NCBI GenBank assembly: GCA_021396245.1
Contig: WNYE01000029.1
Location: 186,001 to 250,000, forward strand
From: Sporothrix humicola
Lineage: Eukaryota > Ascomycota > Sordariomycetes > Ophiostomatales > Ophiostomataceae
Direction of reading: 5' to 3'
DNA length: 64,000 nt
Positions within the stretch are counted from its first letter, which is position 1. The number at the start of each line of letters is the position of its first letter. The notes beneath the pieces are model-generated. The model was not told the origin of the DNA, did no database searches, and worked only from the letters and a program-made list of their open reading frames with translations. The translations under genes and the position numbers were made by a program. Below, piece after piece: positions 30,627 through 39,435 of this stretch.

Positions 30627-32291
30627 CTACTCGACAATCCACTTGACCAGACGGTGCTTGGCGGTGAAGCCGCGCGCCTTCTTGCCAAAGATGTACATGG
30701 GGATCGTGGTCAGCGTCACGGCCACGGTGATGCCGCCAATGACAAAGAAGCAGTCGCGCACGCCCTGGACGGCGATCCAGTCGTTGGCGTAAAAGGTCAT
30801 GCCAAAGGCAAACATGTTCTTGATAAAGTTCATGGCCGCAAACGCCTCGGCCGCCTGCATGCGGTGGCTGTCAGCAACATAAGCGACGACGCCGGTGGTG
30901 CCGAGCTGGACACCGAAGTTGATGAGGCCCATGCACACGATAATGGGGATCGCCCACGAGTCCTGGTTGTAGAGCGACTGGCCCCACGCGAAGAAGCCGG
31001 TCGCCGTGAACAGCAGGTACGTCACCATAATCGGTAAGCGGAACTCGGGCTCAAAGGTGCCGCCGTTCTTGCGGGACATGACCTTGACGCAGCCGTCAAT
31101 GGCGGGGCCGGCGACGCCTGTCGCGAGCAGCGTGGCGACAAACGAGGCGAGGTTCGACGCGCCGACGGACGAGACGGAAAAGTTGTAGGGCGGGGCCGAG
31201 AAGATCTGGGAGAGCGTGATGCTGATCAGCACCAGCCACGAGATGCAGGTCGTGAACAGCAGCGTGGCCCAGATGACAATGGGCGAGGCGAGCATGAAGA
31301 AGGGCTGCAGCAGCGTGCGCCAGAACGACACGCGGTCCCAGTAGCCGCTGTACGGCATCATCTCCTGCGCAAACGTCAGGGGCGTCTCGTTGCTGCCGTT
31401 GTCGGCGGCCGCAGCCGCTGCATTCTCGTTCTCGGGGGTGGCCTCGTCTCTGTGCTCGAAAGCAGCGCCCTTCTCGCCGGCACCCTCCATCTCGACGCGG
31501 TGGTTGCCCGTGTCAATGTTGAGCGCGCCCGTGCGGTGGTAGGCCGACTCGGGCATGAACAGGAACGTCAGGAGGGCCTGCAGGACGAAGGCGCCGCCCA
31601 TAGCATGGAGGCACACGCGGTACGAGCTGTACTGGATGATGGCGCCGGCAATGGGCGAGGCGAGGTTGATACCACCCAAAACGCCCAGGTTGAAAATGGC
31701 CGTGCGATAGCCGCGCTCGTGGACAAACCAAATATCGGCAATGGACGCAGGCACCAAAGCCTCCATCGGCGCCATGCACAGGCCGGTGACGGCACGAGCC
31801 GCCGACAGCGACGCAAAGCTCTTAGCCTCGGCGGCCCAGAAGCAGCCGACAAACAGGCCGACGGACGAGATCAGGTAGACGGGGCGCTTGCCGATCTTGA
31901 CGGCCAGCGTGTTGAACAGGATGGAACCGAGGGCAATGGCGGCAATGCACGAGCCGTTGACGCCGAGCGTGAAGCGCGACAGCGGCACGTTCCACTTCTC
32001 TGCAAGCGGCACAAACGCCGAGGTCAGCAGCGGGCCGACAGCACCGACGCAGCCGCAGCCGTAGGCAATGGCCACGGTGAACATTTCCTTCTTCCAGCGC
32101 GGCCAGTTGTACGGGTCGTTGGGCGACTCGGACGGCTGGGGCACGAGGACGACGTTGCCCGAGGGATCGTGCTTGAGCAGCGTCGGGTCGATGCCCTGGG
32201 AGACTTCCAGGTCGGAGCGGCCCAGCTCGCTCAGGGGCGAAGTGCCGGGCACATGCTCGAGCTTGCGGTACTCGAGGATACCGAGAGGCAT
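30627..32291 (-). CDS. MFS transporter (DHA1-like drug:H+ antiporter type)
   Basis: Major facilitator superfamily permease of 554 aa in one exon, substrate unknown. The N-terminus carries the motif seen before TM1 in many fungal DHA1 permeases (PNDPYNWPRWKK, near 57-68). Twelve membrane segments are visible: TM1 about 70-95, the loop 2-3 motif KIGKRPVYLISS near 130-140, TM4 with AARAVTGLCMAPMEALVP, then TM5-6, a charged central loop (about 255-310, including a poly-Ala stretch), and TM7-12 to about 535. The gene is transcribed away from the SDR oxidoreductase gene 1.4 kb away, so the two may share a promoter region. A link in function is only a possibility. No codon-use anomaly is seen. Confidence 0.9.
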   Translation of the reverse strand: MPLGILEYRKLEHVPGTSPLSELGRSDLEVSQGIDPTLLKHDPSGNVVLVPQPSESPNDPYNWPRWKKEMFTVAIAYGCGCVGAVGPLLTSAFVPLAEKWNVPLSRFTLGVNGSCIAAIALGSILFNTLAVKIGKRPVYLISSVGLFVGCFWAAEAKSFASLSAARAVTGLCMAPMEALVPASIADIWFVHERGYRTAIFNLGVLGGINLASPIAGAIIQYSSYRVCLHAMGGAFVLQALLTFLFMPESAYHRTGALNIDTGNHRVEMEGAGEKGAAFEHRDEATPENENAAAAAADNGSNETPLTFAQEMMPYSGYWDRVSFWRTLLQPFFMLASPIVIWATLLFTTCISWLVLISITLSQIFSAPPYNFSVSSVGASNLASFVATLLATGVAGPAIDGCVKVMSRKNGGTFEPEFRLPIMVTYLLFTATGFFAWGQSLYNQDSWAIPIIVCMGLINFGVQLGTTGVVAYVADSHRMQAAEAFAAMNFIKNMFAFGMTFYANDWIAVQGVRDCFFVIGGITVAVTLTTIPMYIFGKKARGFTAKHRLVKWIVE

Positions 32292-33684
32292 GGTGGGAGG
32301 GTTGTTGAGCTGGGGAGGAGTTGTTGAGAAAGAAGAGATGGAAGGAAGGATGTGATGTCAAGATGATGAACACAAAGTTCGACTGGTGGGAGTGGCAAAG
32401 AAGGAGGGAACAAGAGAGACGGAGACGGGTGGTCCTTTCTCTTTGAATATCTTGGCCTGTTCTTCAAAAAGTTGGGATCATCGGTCTGGACCGCCGGGTT
32501 TTATGTTCCCCATGGGCCATGGCACTTGTTTCCTGCAACGCTACTGAGTCACCACGTGCTGGAATTATCGCGATGTCTCACTACTCTACGGGAGGTATTT
32601 TGGTCGCATCGCCTTCATCGGAACCAATGTTTGAGAATATCGCCAGCAATTCGCCATCAACTCGCCAAAGTTTACCAAAAAGAGGCCAGCAATAGGCCAG
32701 CACGGTCAATCTAGGAGATCATCAGGAACGCAGGAGTCGATTCCCAGACACAAATAAGAGCTGAGCAATTCCTGACTCTTCCTTTTTTTTGTCTCTTTTT
32801 CTCTTTTTTTCTCTGGTTTGTCTCCCCCATCTCTTTCACATTTCTGTTATTTCCATTTCGCGACGTCTTGGCTGGGACTAGCTCAAAATTACTCAACTCT
32901 GACAGATCGTGGTGGCTGCGGGGGAGGGGCCTTTTAGGCTTTCCTAGACTCTTGTCGACATCGACTTAAACGACTCATGGGCACCGACAACCTATCACGA
33001 CCTTGCACGACAAGGAAAAAGGACACCAGACGTGGACCCAGACATGGAGCCAAACGTGGAGTTGTGGAGGCGGTTTGTGGGGAGCGGTTTGCGGGGGATA
33101 CGGTTCTCCGCATAACGAGACTGGCTGAGCCTGGGGAACCAAGAGTCCGTTTGCCAGACTTGACCAGACTCGACCAGACTTTGCCAAAATCTACTTGACT
33201 CGGACGCCATATTTATGTCGCGTTACGGGGTTCCCACGACGTTGAAAGAGAACGCAATCCAATCGGCATATGCAGCCGAGACCAGGCTAGCGAAACCCTG
33301 GTTTTGTGAGCATTTCCCGCACGATCAGACCCGTTCTTGACGTTCTCCAGCCAATTCACACCCTCCATCTCTGGCCATTGCCGGCAGCAATCCGGCAGTC
33401 GCATTGATTAATGTGCGGAATTGGTGCGTCACGTCCCGGGCCTTTTGGAGAAGAAGAGAAGAGACAATAAATGAGGAGAAGCGGCCAAAATGAGACAAGG
33501 ATAAACACCAAAGAAAAGCACCAAAGGCAGGAACAGAAAATCGAGGAAGTACGGAAGTACGGAGTACAACCACAGTTATTTAGACAATCAACGCCCTGAC
33601 GCACGGGACGACACGTCAGTTGGCGCGGCCACTTATTACAAAGGACGACGTACAGATATCTCATTTCACATACACACCCCCACA
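32292..33684. other. Divergent intergenic region between the MFS transporter and the SDR gene
   Basis: 1.4 kb promoter region shared by two outward-facing genes. It contains imperfect direct repeats of GACCAGACT at about 33159-33181. No further gene is supported. Confidence 0.6.
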
Positions 33685-34602
33685 ATGACGGCGATCCCGT
33701 TCTCGCAGGCCGTGGTCGACACGCTCCAGGACAAGGTGGTCGTCCTGACGGGCGGCGCGCAGGGCGTCGGCGCCGCGACGGTCCGTATGGCCTACGAGGC
33801 CGGCGCACATGTCTACTTTGGCGACTGGGCGGCCGACAAGGGCAAAGAGGTGGAGGCCACAGTACGGGCAGTTTCGTCGTCGAAATCGGGAAGCGCCACC
33901 TTTTTACAAGTCGACGTCCGCCAGTACAATTCGCAGCTCGCCCTCTTTGACGTTGCCTTCCAGGCCCACGGCCGCGTCGACGTGGCCATTTCGTGTGCCG
34001 CCGTGGCCGAGCCGCCGGGCTTTTTTGAGCCGCCCGCATTGACGCTCGAAGCTATCAGGGAAGAGCCGCAGGAGCTCAAGTCGCGCCTCGACATCAACCT
34101 CACCAGCGTCTTGATGTTTAGCCGCATGGCGCTGGCGTACATCAGAGCGTCGACCGAGTCGTCCTTTTCCCGCTCGATCGTCCTCGTCTCCTCGATTGCC
34201 GGCATCACGGAAGCCCCCGGCCTGTTTGCGTACTCGACGGCCAAGCACGGCGTCATTGGTCTGATGCGCGCACTGCGCCCGGTTGCTCCGCTGCGCTACG
34301 GCGTCAGGGTCAACGCCATCTGCCCCTGGGCCACCGACACGCAGCTTCTGGCCGGCGTCAAGCAGCGCTGGGTCGACGAGAAGCTGCCGCTCAACCAGCC
34401 GGCCGACGTCGCCGGCATGATTCTGCAGTGCGCCGCCGACGCGACGCTCAACGGCAAGTCTGTCTTTGTGGCGGGTGGGCGGGGCATCGACACGGAGGAG
34501 GGCTACGACCGCACGCAGGGCCAGTGGATGGGCGAGCAGCTGGCGGAGGAGTGGAACCGCGGGCAGAAAGTCCTGGGGCTGGGCGACGGGTGGACGGACT
34601 AG
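33685..34602 (+). CDS. Short-chain dehydrogenase/reductase (SDR)
   Basis: Classical NAD(P)-dependent SDR of 305 aa in one exon. The Rossmann glycine motif TGGAQGVG lies near residue 19-26. An acidic residue after beta-2 (YFGDW, Asp near 51) suggests NAD rather than NADP. The catalytic set is Ser in VSSIAG (near 168) and YSTAK (Tyr near 182, Lys near 186). The cofactor segment NAICPWATDT follows. The family resembles 15-hydroxyprostaglandin dehydrogenase-like fungal SDRs; the substrate cannot be deduced. It has no signal peptide. It is divergent from the MFS transporter gene and convergent with the small membrane protein gene 138 nt downstream. Confidence 0.9.
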   Translation: MTAIPFSQAVVDTLQDKVVVLTGGAQGVGAATVRMAYEAGAHVYFGDWAADKGKEVEATVRAVSSSKSGSATFLQVDVRQYNSQLALFDVAFQAHGRVDVAISCAAVAEPPGFFEPPALTLEAIREEPQELKSRLDINLTSVLMFSRMALAYIRASTESSFSRSIVLVSSIAGITEAPGLFAYSTAKHGVIGLMRALRPVAPLRYGVRVNAICPWATDTQLLAGVKQRWVDEKLPLNQPADVAGMILQCAADATLNGKSVFVAGGRGIDTEEGYDRTQGQWMGEQLAEEWNRGQKVLGLGDGWTD

Positions 34603-34740
34603 ACTACGACATGGAATGCCCGAAGAGTTATCACCTTTGGGCACGTACATAGATTATGACAGCTGCAAATAATGAGTATTTTGACACATAATTTTATTCT
34701 TGACAATACTTGTCGAGGCACGACTCAGAGGCGCCGGCCT

Positions 34741-35082
34741 CTACTCCTCCTCCTCCTCCACTTCCACCGCCACCACCTCGTCCACCCTCCCCTGCCCCAT
34801 ATATAGAGTCACAAGTACCCCAGCGATAAAACTGACCACAAGGACCAGCCAGAGCCACTTCTCGCGTCTGTGCTGGGCGAACCAGCCGGCAATCCAGCCG
34901 GTGTAGCCGCCAGTCCAAGCGTCAACAGGCATATGGATGCCCTTCTTGGCCGCTTCGGCTGCTGTCCAGCATCGGTTCATGATGCACGGCCAGGGCGTGT
35001 CGGTCCCGGGCCTCTGGTTGGCACACTTGCACACGAGGCCTTCCTCGTTGGTAATCTGGTTGAGGTTGAGATGAGCGGCCAT
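34741..35082 (-). CDS. Small cysteine-containing single-pass membrane protein, unknown function
   Basis: A 113 aa ORF with fungal coding bias and a clean ATG. The N-terminal part has four Cys in a short span (CKC...CIMNRC, residues about 18-38). A Trp/Gly-rich segment (DAWTGGYTGWIAGWF) follows. A strong transmembrane helix lies near 77-97 (LWLVLVVSFIAGVLVTLYMG), preceded by basic residues. The tail is acidic (VEVEEEEE). There is no signal peptide, so it is probably tail-anchored or type II, with the Cys region in the cytosol. I do not recognise the family. The spacing of its Cys could bind metal or form disulfides, but neither is shown. Confidence 0.65.
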   Translation of the reverse strand: MAAHLNLNQITNEEGLVCKCANQRPGTDTPWPCIMNRCWTAAEAAKKGIHMPVDAWTGGYTGWIAGWFAQHRREKWLWLVLVVSFIAGVLVTLYMGQGRVDEVVAVEVEEEEE

Positions 35083-35569
35083 TGTGCGTCGTCTGGCGTC
35101 TTGCTTGTGTCGTCTGGTGTGGTTGATGGTCTGGTTGATGAGATGATATGTGTTGTAGTAGAGTGTGAGATGAAGAGAGTGTGAGGTGTGAGAAAAGAGG
35201 AGATTGTGAGATGGTGCCTCGAGAAGATGTGAGGCGATGGTGATGAAAGAGTGAAAAAGAAGATGAGAAAAATTGACAGGACTGAGTCTTGATGAAGTGA
35301 TATATATCTGAGAACAAGAAAACTGGCCACATAGACTCAGGCAAAATCAGTCAATAGAGATCGAGAGGCCTTTCTCGTCTGATGTTCGAGGTATTGTGAA
35401 TAGAGCTTCAATGGTGGACGATTACCCGAATAGGAAATCGAGGCCTCGCATTTTGTGGGTCCTCTATTGTGACTGCCCAGCAAGCCCAGAACAATCCCAT
35501 TTACACCAAGAGATTTTTGAATGGAATATGAATAGTTGATAGATCAACCTTGTAGATCACAGTTGTAGT
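35083..35569. other. Intergenic spacer
   Basis: Promoter and leader of the small membrane protein gene; C/T-rich on the minus strand. No gene seen. Confidence 0.55.
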
Positions 35570-36529
35570 TCAATTGACCTTGAAAGCAGGGTGTCTTCTA
35601 TCCACAACCAGCCCTCTGAAACCCCTTGATACAGACAATGGCTCTTTATGCTTGGCCTTTTGTTTTGGCTTATCACCAGAATCAAGCAGCTTGAGAACAG
35701 ACGTGGCATACTCGGCATATCTTTTTGCAACAGCCATTCCATATCCTCCTGGGGATGTGCAGGACTGCACGTATTTCGGCAAGAGCACCTTGTGGCCCTC
35801 TGCCCACGCCGTCAGAACCTCGGGGTATTCTAGCGCCATCGACTGCCACAGTGTCAGAACGGCTGAGCTCAGGGAGAGTGTGACAGAGGCCTTGTCTACG
35901 ACAGCCCGCCGTTTTCTGGCGAGTACGGGAAATGGCGAATCGCCGGCATAGTCCGTCAAATGCTCATGCGCCTTGCCTTGCAGCATAAAAAAGACCACGC
36001 GGTCTGCCGCCGTCACTTGCTTCCTGGGGTGTGCCTGACGATAGGCCAGCCACTGACTGTATGTCTCCACCAGCGTCTGCGCAACAACCGCGGGAATGTC
36101 GCTCGTTTCGCCGTGCCGGCCAAGGCGCTTCATCATCTTGTTCATGTCCTGCAGGACATATACCACTCGTTTCGCTGCATTGTATGCATACCGCCGGCGG
36201 TCGTCTGGGTTCACGCCGGCCATGTGCTTGAGGGAGGCGCTGTATACGTCGCAAATTGTGTCTTGGATGGCATTTGTGACTTGTTCGGTCTCGTTGACGA
36301 CGGCGCCCATGGACGCGGATGGTGCTTCGGGCTGGTCGTGCGAGGCATCATAGGGCGGCGGGCCGGGACTGAAGACAAAGTCGCAGGTTCCCGTCTTTTC
36401 AGACATGATGGGCAACTGTAGGAGAGTGTGTCTATGGGATGGTCGTGGAGGCGTCGGTATTTCGATGGAATCGTCGAGTTGGTAGAGAGAGTCGCTCAAA
36501 GAATAGTCGATGTTGTTGTTAGTAGGCAT
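35570..36529 (-). CDS. Hypothetical helical protein
   Basis: A 319 aa ORF starting at the ATG at 36529 (MPTNNNIDYSLSD). A second in-frame Met 40 codons later (MSEKTG) is an alternative start. The first 75 residues are disordered and Pro-rich. The rest is predicted mostly helical and hydrophilic with Arg/Lys clusters (for example RRRYAYNAAKRVVYVLQDM and ARKRRAVVDKASV). There are no membrane segments or signal peptide. No known domain is recognised. Codon bias and length support a real gene, but the function is unknown. Confidence 0.65.
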   Translation of the reverse strand: MPTNNNIDYSLSDSLYQLDDSIEIPTPPRPSHRHTLLQLPIMSEKTGTCDFVFSPGPPPYDASHDQPEAPSASMGAVVNETEQVTNAIQDTICDVYSASLKHMAGVNPDDRRRYAYNAAKRVVYVLQDMNKMMKRLGRHGETSDIPAVVAQTLVETYSQWLAYRQAHPRKQVTAADRVVFFMLQGKAHEHLTDYAGDSPFPVLARKRRAVVDKASVTLSLSSAVLTLWQSMALEYPEVLTAWAEGHKVLLPKYVQSCTSPGGYGMAVAKRYAEYATSVLKLLDSGDKPKQKAKHKEPLSVSRGFRGLVVDRRHPAFKVN

Positions 36530-37188
36530 GATAAATAGAGAAGAAAAAAAAGGAGAGGACAGACCTGGGATTAAATATTGAACGGCAAGAAGAACTAACA
36601 CCACTTCCCTTTCGATGTCGTGGTGATTACTAGATGTTAGGGCAAGGGCCGGTCCGGTGACCTCTTCTTATGCCTGCGTGACATAATCACAGCCTGGAGC
36701 AAGAAAATTTCTGTTCGAGTTCGTGAGGCTGTGCTTTCAAGGCTGTTTGAGTTAGCTTGGCTAGTCAAGTCGACAATGCAAGTTTGTGATAACCGATAAA
36801 AGTTTCGCAAGCTTTGCACTGTGGCTTGTGCCCAAGTTTAGCAACCGAACTCGAGTAGTGTGTATCCTGTGTGTTCGTTGTACTGTGGAATGGGACGATG
36901 CTGGAATCGGATGGGCGAGTTGGACGAGGGCGCGCTGTTTGTTGTTTGCAGAAAAGGAGAGAAGAAAACATTTTCGACTTGGAGATGGAAGAAAAGGGGG
37001 CATAGATGAAATGATGCAGGCAAGACAGAAGGCACGATGGACATACGTGAAAGTATCAACGGCAGGAAGCCGCTCTGTCGTGTTAGTTTCCAAATCGGGC
37101 AAGACTCGACATTTTAGCGCAAATTTTAGACAGAGTGACCTCCCATATATGCTTGTTTTATACGTACCTACCCCAACAATTACCAATA
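36530..37188. other. Intergenic spacer
   Basis: Between the hypothetical gene and tRNA-Phe; short overlapping ORFs only. Confidence 0.6.
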
Positions 37189-37278
37189 GGGGCAATGGCT
37201 CAGTTGGGAGAGCGTCAGACTGAAGTTCACTTCTGTCACCAAATCTGAAGGTCCTCGGTTCGATCCCGAGTTGCCCCA
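37189..37278 (+). tRNA. tRNA-Phe (GAA) with a 17 nt intron
   Basis: Acceptor stem GGGGCAA (37189-37195) pairs with TTGCCCC (37271-37277), discriminator A at 37278. The D arm GCTCAGTTGGGAGAGC is identical to yeast tRNA-Phe. The anticodon stem TCAGA / TCTGA encloses anticodon GAA at 37222-37224. The intron is placed at 37226-37242. The T arm is CTCGG TTCGATC CCGAG. Confidence 0.95.
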
Positions 37279-37280
37279 CG

Positions 37281-37287
37281 TTTTTTT
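37281..37287 (+). terminator. Pol III terminator of tRNA-Phe (T7)
   Basis: Seven T starting two nucleotides after the mature tRNA-Phe end. Confidence 0.85.
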
Positions 37288-38066
37288 GTCGTTTTCGCGA
37301 TAGATTTCTTTTTTCAATTGCATCTCAAAGTTTATTCTTTTTTCGCTTTTTTTTCAAGTTTTATTTTTTTATTTTTTTATTTTTTTCCTTTTTCATGAGA
37401 CTTTTATAACTTTTTATTTCCATAATCTCATTTTTCTACAAAATATCTTAATCGTGGTTTACTTAAGTATTTCTTTCTTATAGTAAAGAACAAAATAAAT
37501 AAGACAAAAGATGTCAAAAGAAGGAAAATATAATATGTTGACTGTTTTCTATGCCTCTTCATGATCGTCACTTCCTTCATTGTCAATGATCTCGACGTCG
37601 ACCTTACGACTCGAAACTCCTCGGCTCGGAAGGCGCTACCGGCGAAACACCGACGTGCGGCGGCGAGTCCAAACGTACATACGAGCGCTAAGCCAAGTCT
37701 TTTGACGGCGTTTACAGGCAGGAGGCCACCCGCAACTTGGCCGATTCGCTGCCGGGCACTGCTGTACTTGGACCCCCACCTCTTTTGGCAGGAGGAAGGT
37801 GCAATGCATGCGACTCATGCAACACCTGTAAGTTGTAACTGCGCAAGACGGCATACAACGCACGGCAGACGGGGCAATTGTCAGATCAAGGCCAAGACAA
37901 TTGGAGAGGCAGATCCGGGGAAGGACCGTTCCTGTTTCCTGTCAGCAGAAAGGGGCAGCTGCCGATTCGATATTTAAGAAAGGTGAGCCCTCCCGCCCAG
38001 ACTCCGCTGAAGCTATTGAACAAAGCTCACGACACAAATAGCTAGAACACTTTTGTCAGGACCAAC
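37288..38066. other. Intergenic spacer
   Basis: Very T-rich to about 37.5 kb, then the promoter and leader of the methyltransferase gene. No gene seen. Confidence 0.6.
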
Positions 38067-39056
38067 ATGACGCCATTGCGTGCATTCTGCCGCCGAGCTC
38101 CTCTACGAACCACGCCGATTGCGGCTTCACTCACACAATCAACAGTTGCATCCTCGATTGCACTTTCGCGATCCCATTTCTCAACATCGCCGGTCAACAT
38201 GGCTAACGGCAACAAGAAAGACTGGTCCGCCGACCAGTACCTCAAGTTCAACGACGAGCGCACGCGCGCCGTCCACGATTTAGTGCACCGCGTGCCCTTG
38301 CCCGGGGGTCGTTTTCCTTTGTCTGCCGCAAAAGATGACAAGCCGCTTCGGATCGTCGACCTCGGCTGCGGCCCCGGCAACTCGACGGCCGTTTTGGTGG
38401 AGCGGTTCCCCGGCGCTCAAGTGTCGGGCGTCGACTCCTCGCCCAACATGATTGCCAAGGCGCGCGCGACGCTGCCGGGCGTCGAGTTTGGGCTGGCCGA
38501 TTTAAGAGAGTATGCCCCTGAAGCGGGTGCCGATTTGTTGCTGGCCAACGCCGTCTTCCAGTGGCTCGACCTCAAGGACAGACTGCCGACCGTCTTGCGG
38601 CTTTTGGAGACGCTGCCATCGGGCGGCGTGTTTGCCTACCAGATGCCCGACAACAAGGCCGAGCGGACGCACCATGCGATCCGGGAAGTGGCCCAAGGAA
38701 AAGCACCGGGCACGTCGGCATCTGACCCGTGGGTTTCTACTCTCGAAAAATTACACGACCGCGACCCGATCGAGACCCCTGAACAGATTTACGACTTCCT
38801 CAAGCCGCACTGCTCGAGCGTCGACATCTGGCACGCCGTGTACCGGCACGTGCTGCCGGGCGGCCCGCACGACATTGTCGAGTGGATGCGCGGGACCGGA
38901 CTGCAGCCGTGGGTCAACGCACTGCCGGACGAGGCAACGAAGCAGGCGTTTTTGGCCGCGTACGAGAAGCGGCTGGGTGAGCTCTACGACCGGCGGGTGG
39001 ACGACAGCGTCATTATCCACTACCCGCGGCTGTTTGTCGTTGCTGTGAAGAAGTGA
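38067..39056 (+). CDS. Trans-aconitate methyltransferase-like protein with mitochondrial leader
   Basis: SAM-dependent methyltransferase resembling bacterial trans-aconitate 2-methyltransferase (Tam). That enzyme esterifies trans-aconitate, an inhibitor of aconitase that forms spontaneously. The protein is 329 aa in one exon. Residues 1-45 are rich in Arg, Ser, Thr and Ala with no acidic residue, typical of a mitochondrial presequence. A second Met (MANGNKKDW, residue 45) would give a 285 aa cytosolic form. The family starts at DWSADQYLKFNDERTR, followed by SAM motif I IVDLGCGPGNST (near 97-108), the acidic residue in SGVDSSPNM, and the Tam-type segment ANAVFQWL. The conserved end of the family (DDSVIIHYPRLFVVA) is present. 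Bacterial Tam is about 250 aa, so the extra length is mainly the leader. Substrate specificity is inferred from family similarity only. Confidence 0.88.
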   Translation: MTPLRAFCRRAPLRTTPIAASLTQSTVASSIALSRSHFSTSPVNMANGNKKDWSADQYLKFNDERTRAVHDLVHRVPLPGGRFPLSAAKDDKPLRIVDLGCGPGNSTAVLVERFPGAQVSGVDSSPNMIAKARATLPGVEFGLADLREYAPEAGADLLLANAVFQWLDLKDRLPTVLRLLETLPSGGVFAYQMPDNKAERTHHAIREVAQGKAPGTSASDPWVSTLEKLHDRDPIETPEQIYDFLKPHCSSVDIWHAVYRHVLPGGPHDIVEWMRGTGLQPWVNALPDEATKQAFLAAYEKRLGELYDRRVDDSVIIHYPRLFVVAVKK

Positions 39057-39435
39057 AGTGGCGAGAGAGAAGATTAATGTAGAAAGTTGTAACGAATAAA
39101 TTGAGAGCGATTTTTATGGTACGAGTCCATCTACAGAAACTGCAGAAACTGTGAATAAAAGCAGAGAAAAGCGACGAGCAAAAACACGAAAAAGACAAAA
39201 TACAGAGTTCAAAGCAATATAAACATGGTTCCCCCAAAGACGCCACTGGTATTAGTACCTGTCCCCCGCAGAAGAAGAGAAGAAAGGAAAAGAAAAAAGA
39301 GGAAAAGAGAAACGCAAAGAGTACAGAGTAAACAAAGACAGACGAAAGAAAAGACGATCCCGCAGTCTTATTAGGACGCTCGCCTGTCGCCTAAATTGAG
39401 TCACACGATGCTGGGCGTGGAAAGAGACCGGCCTT
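39057..39435. other. Convergent 3' spacer
   Basis: A-rich DNA between the methyltransferase gene and the 3' end of the histone deacetylase gene; no gene seen. Confidence 0.6.

Noticed and set aside
30627..34602. Secondary-metabolite gene cluster around the MFS/SDR pair
   Set aside because: No polyketide synthase, NRPS, terpene cyclase, P450 or pathway regulator is present nearby.
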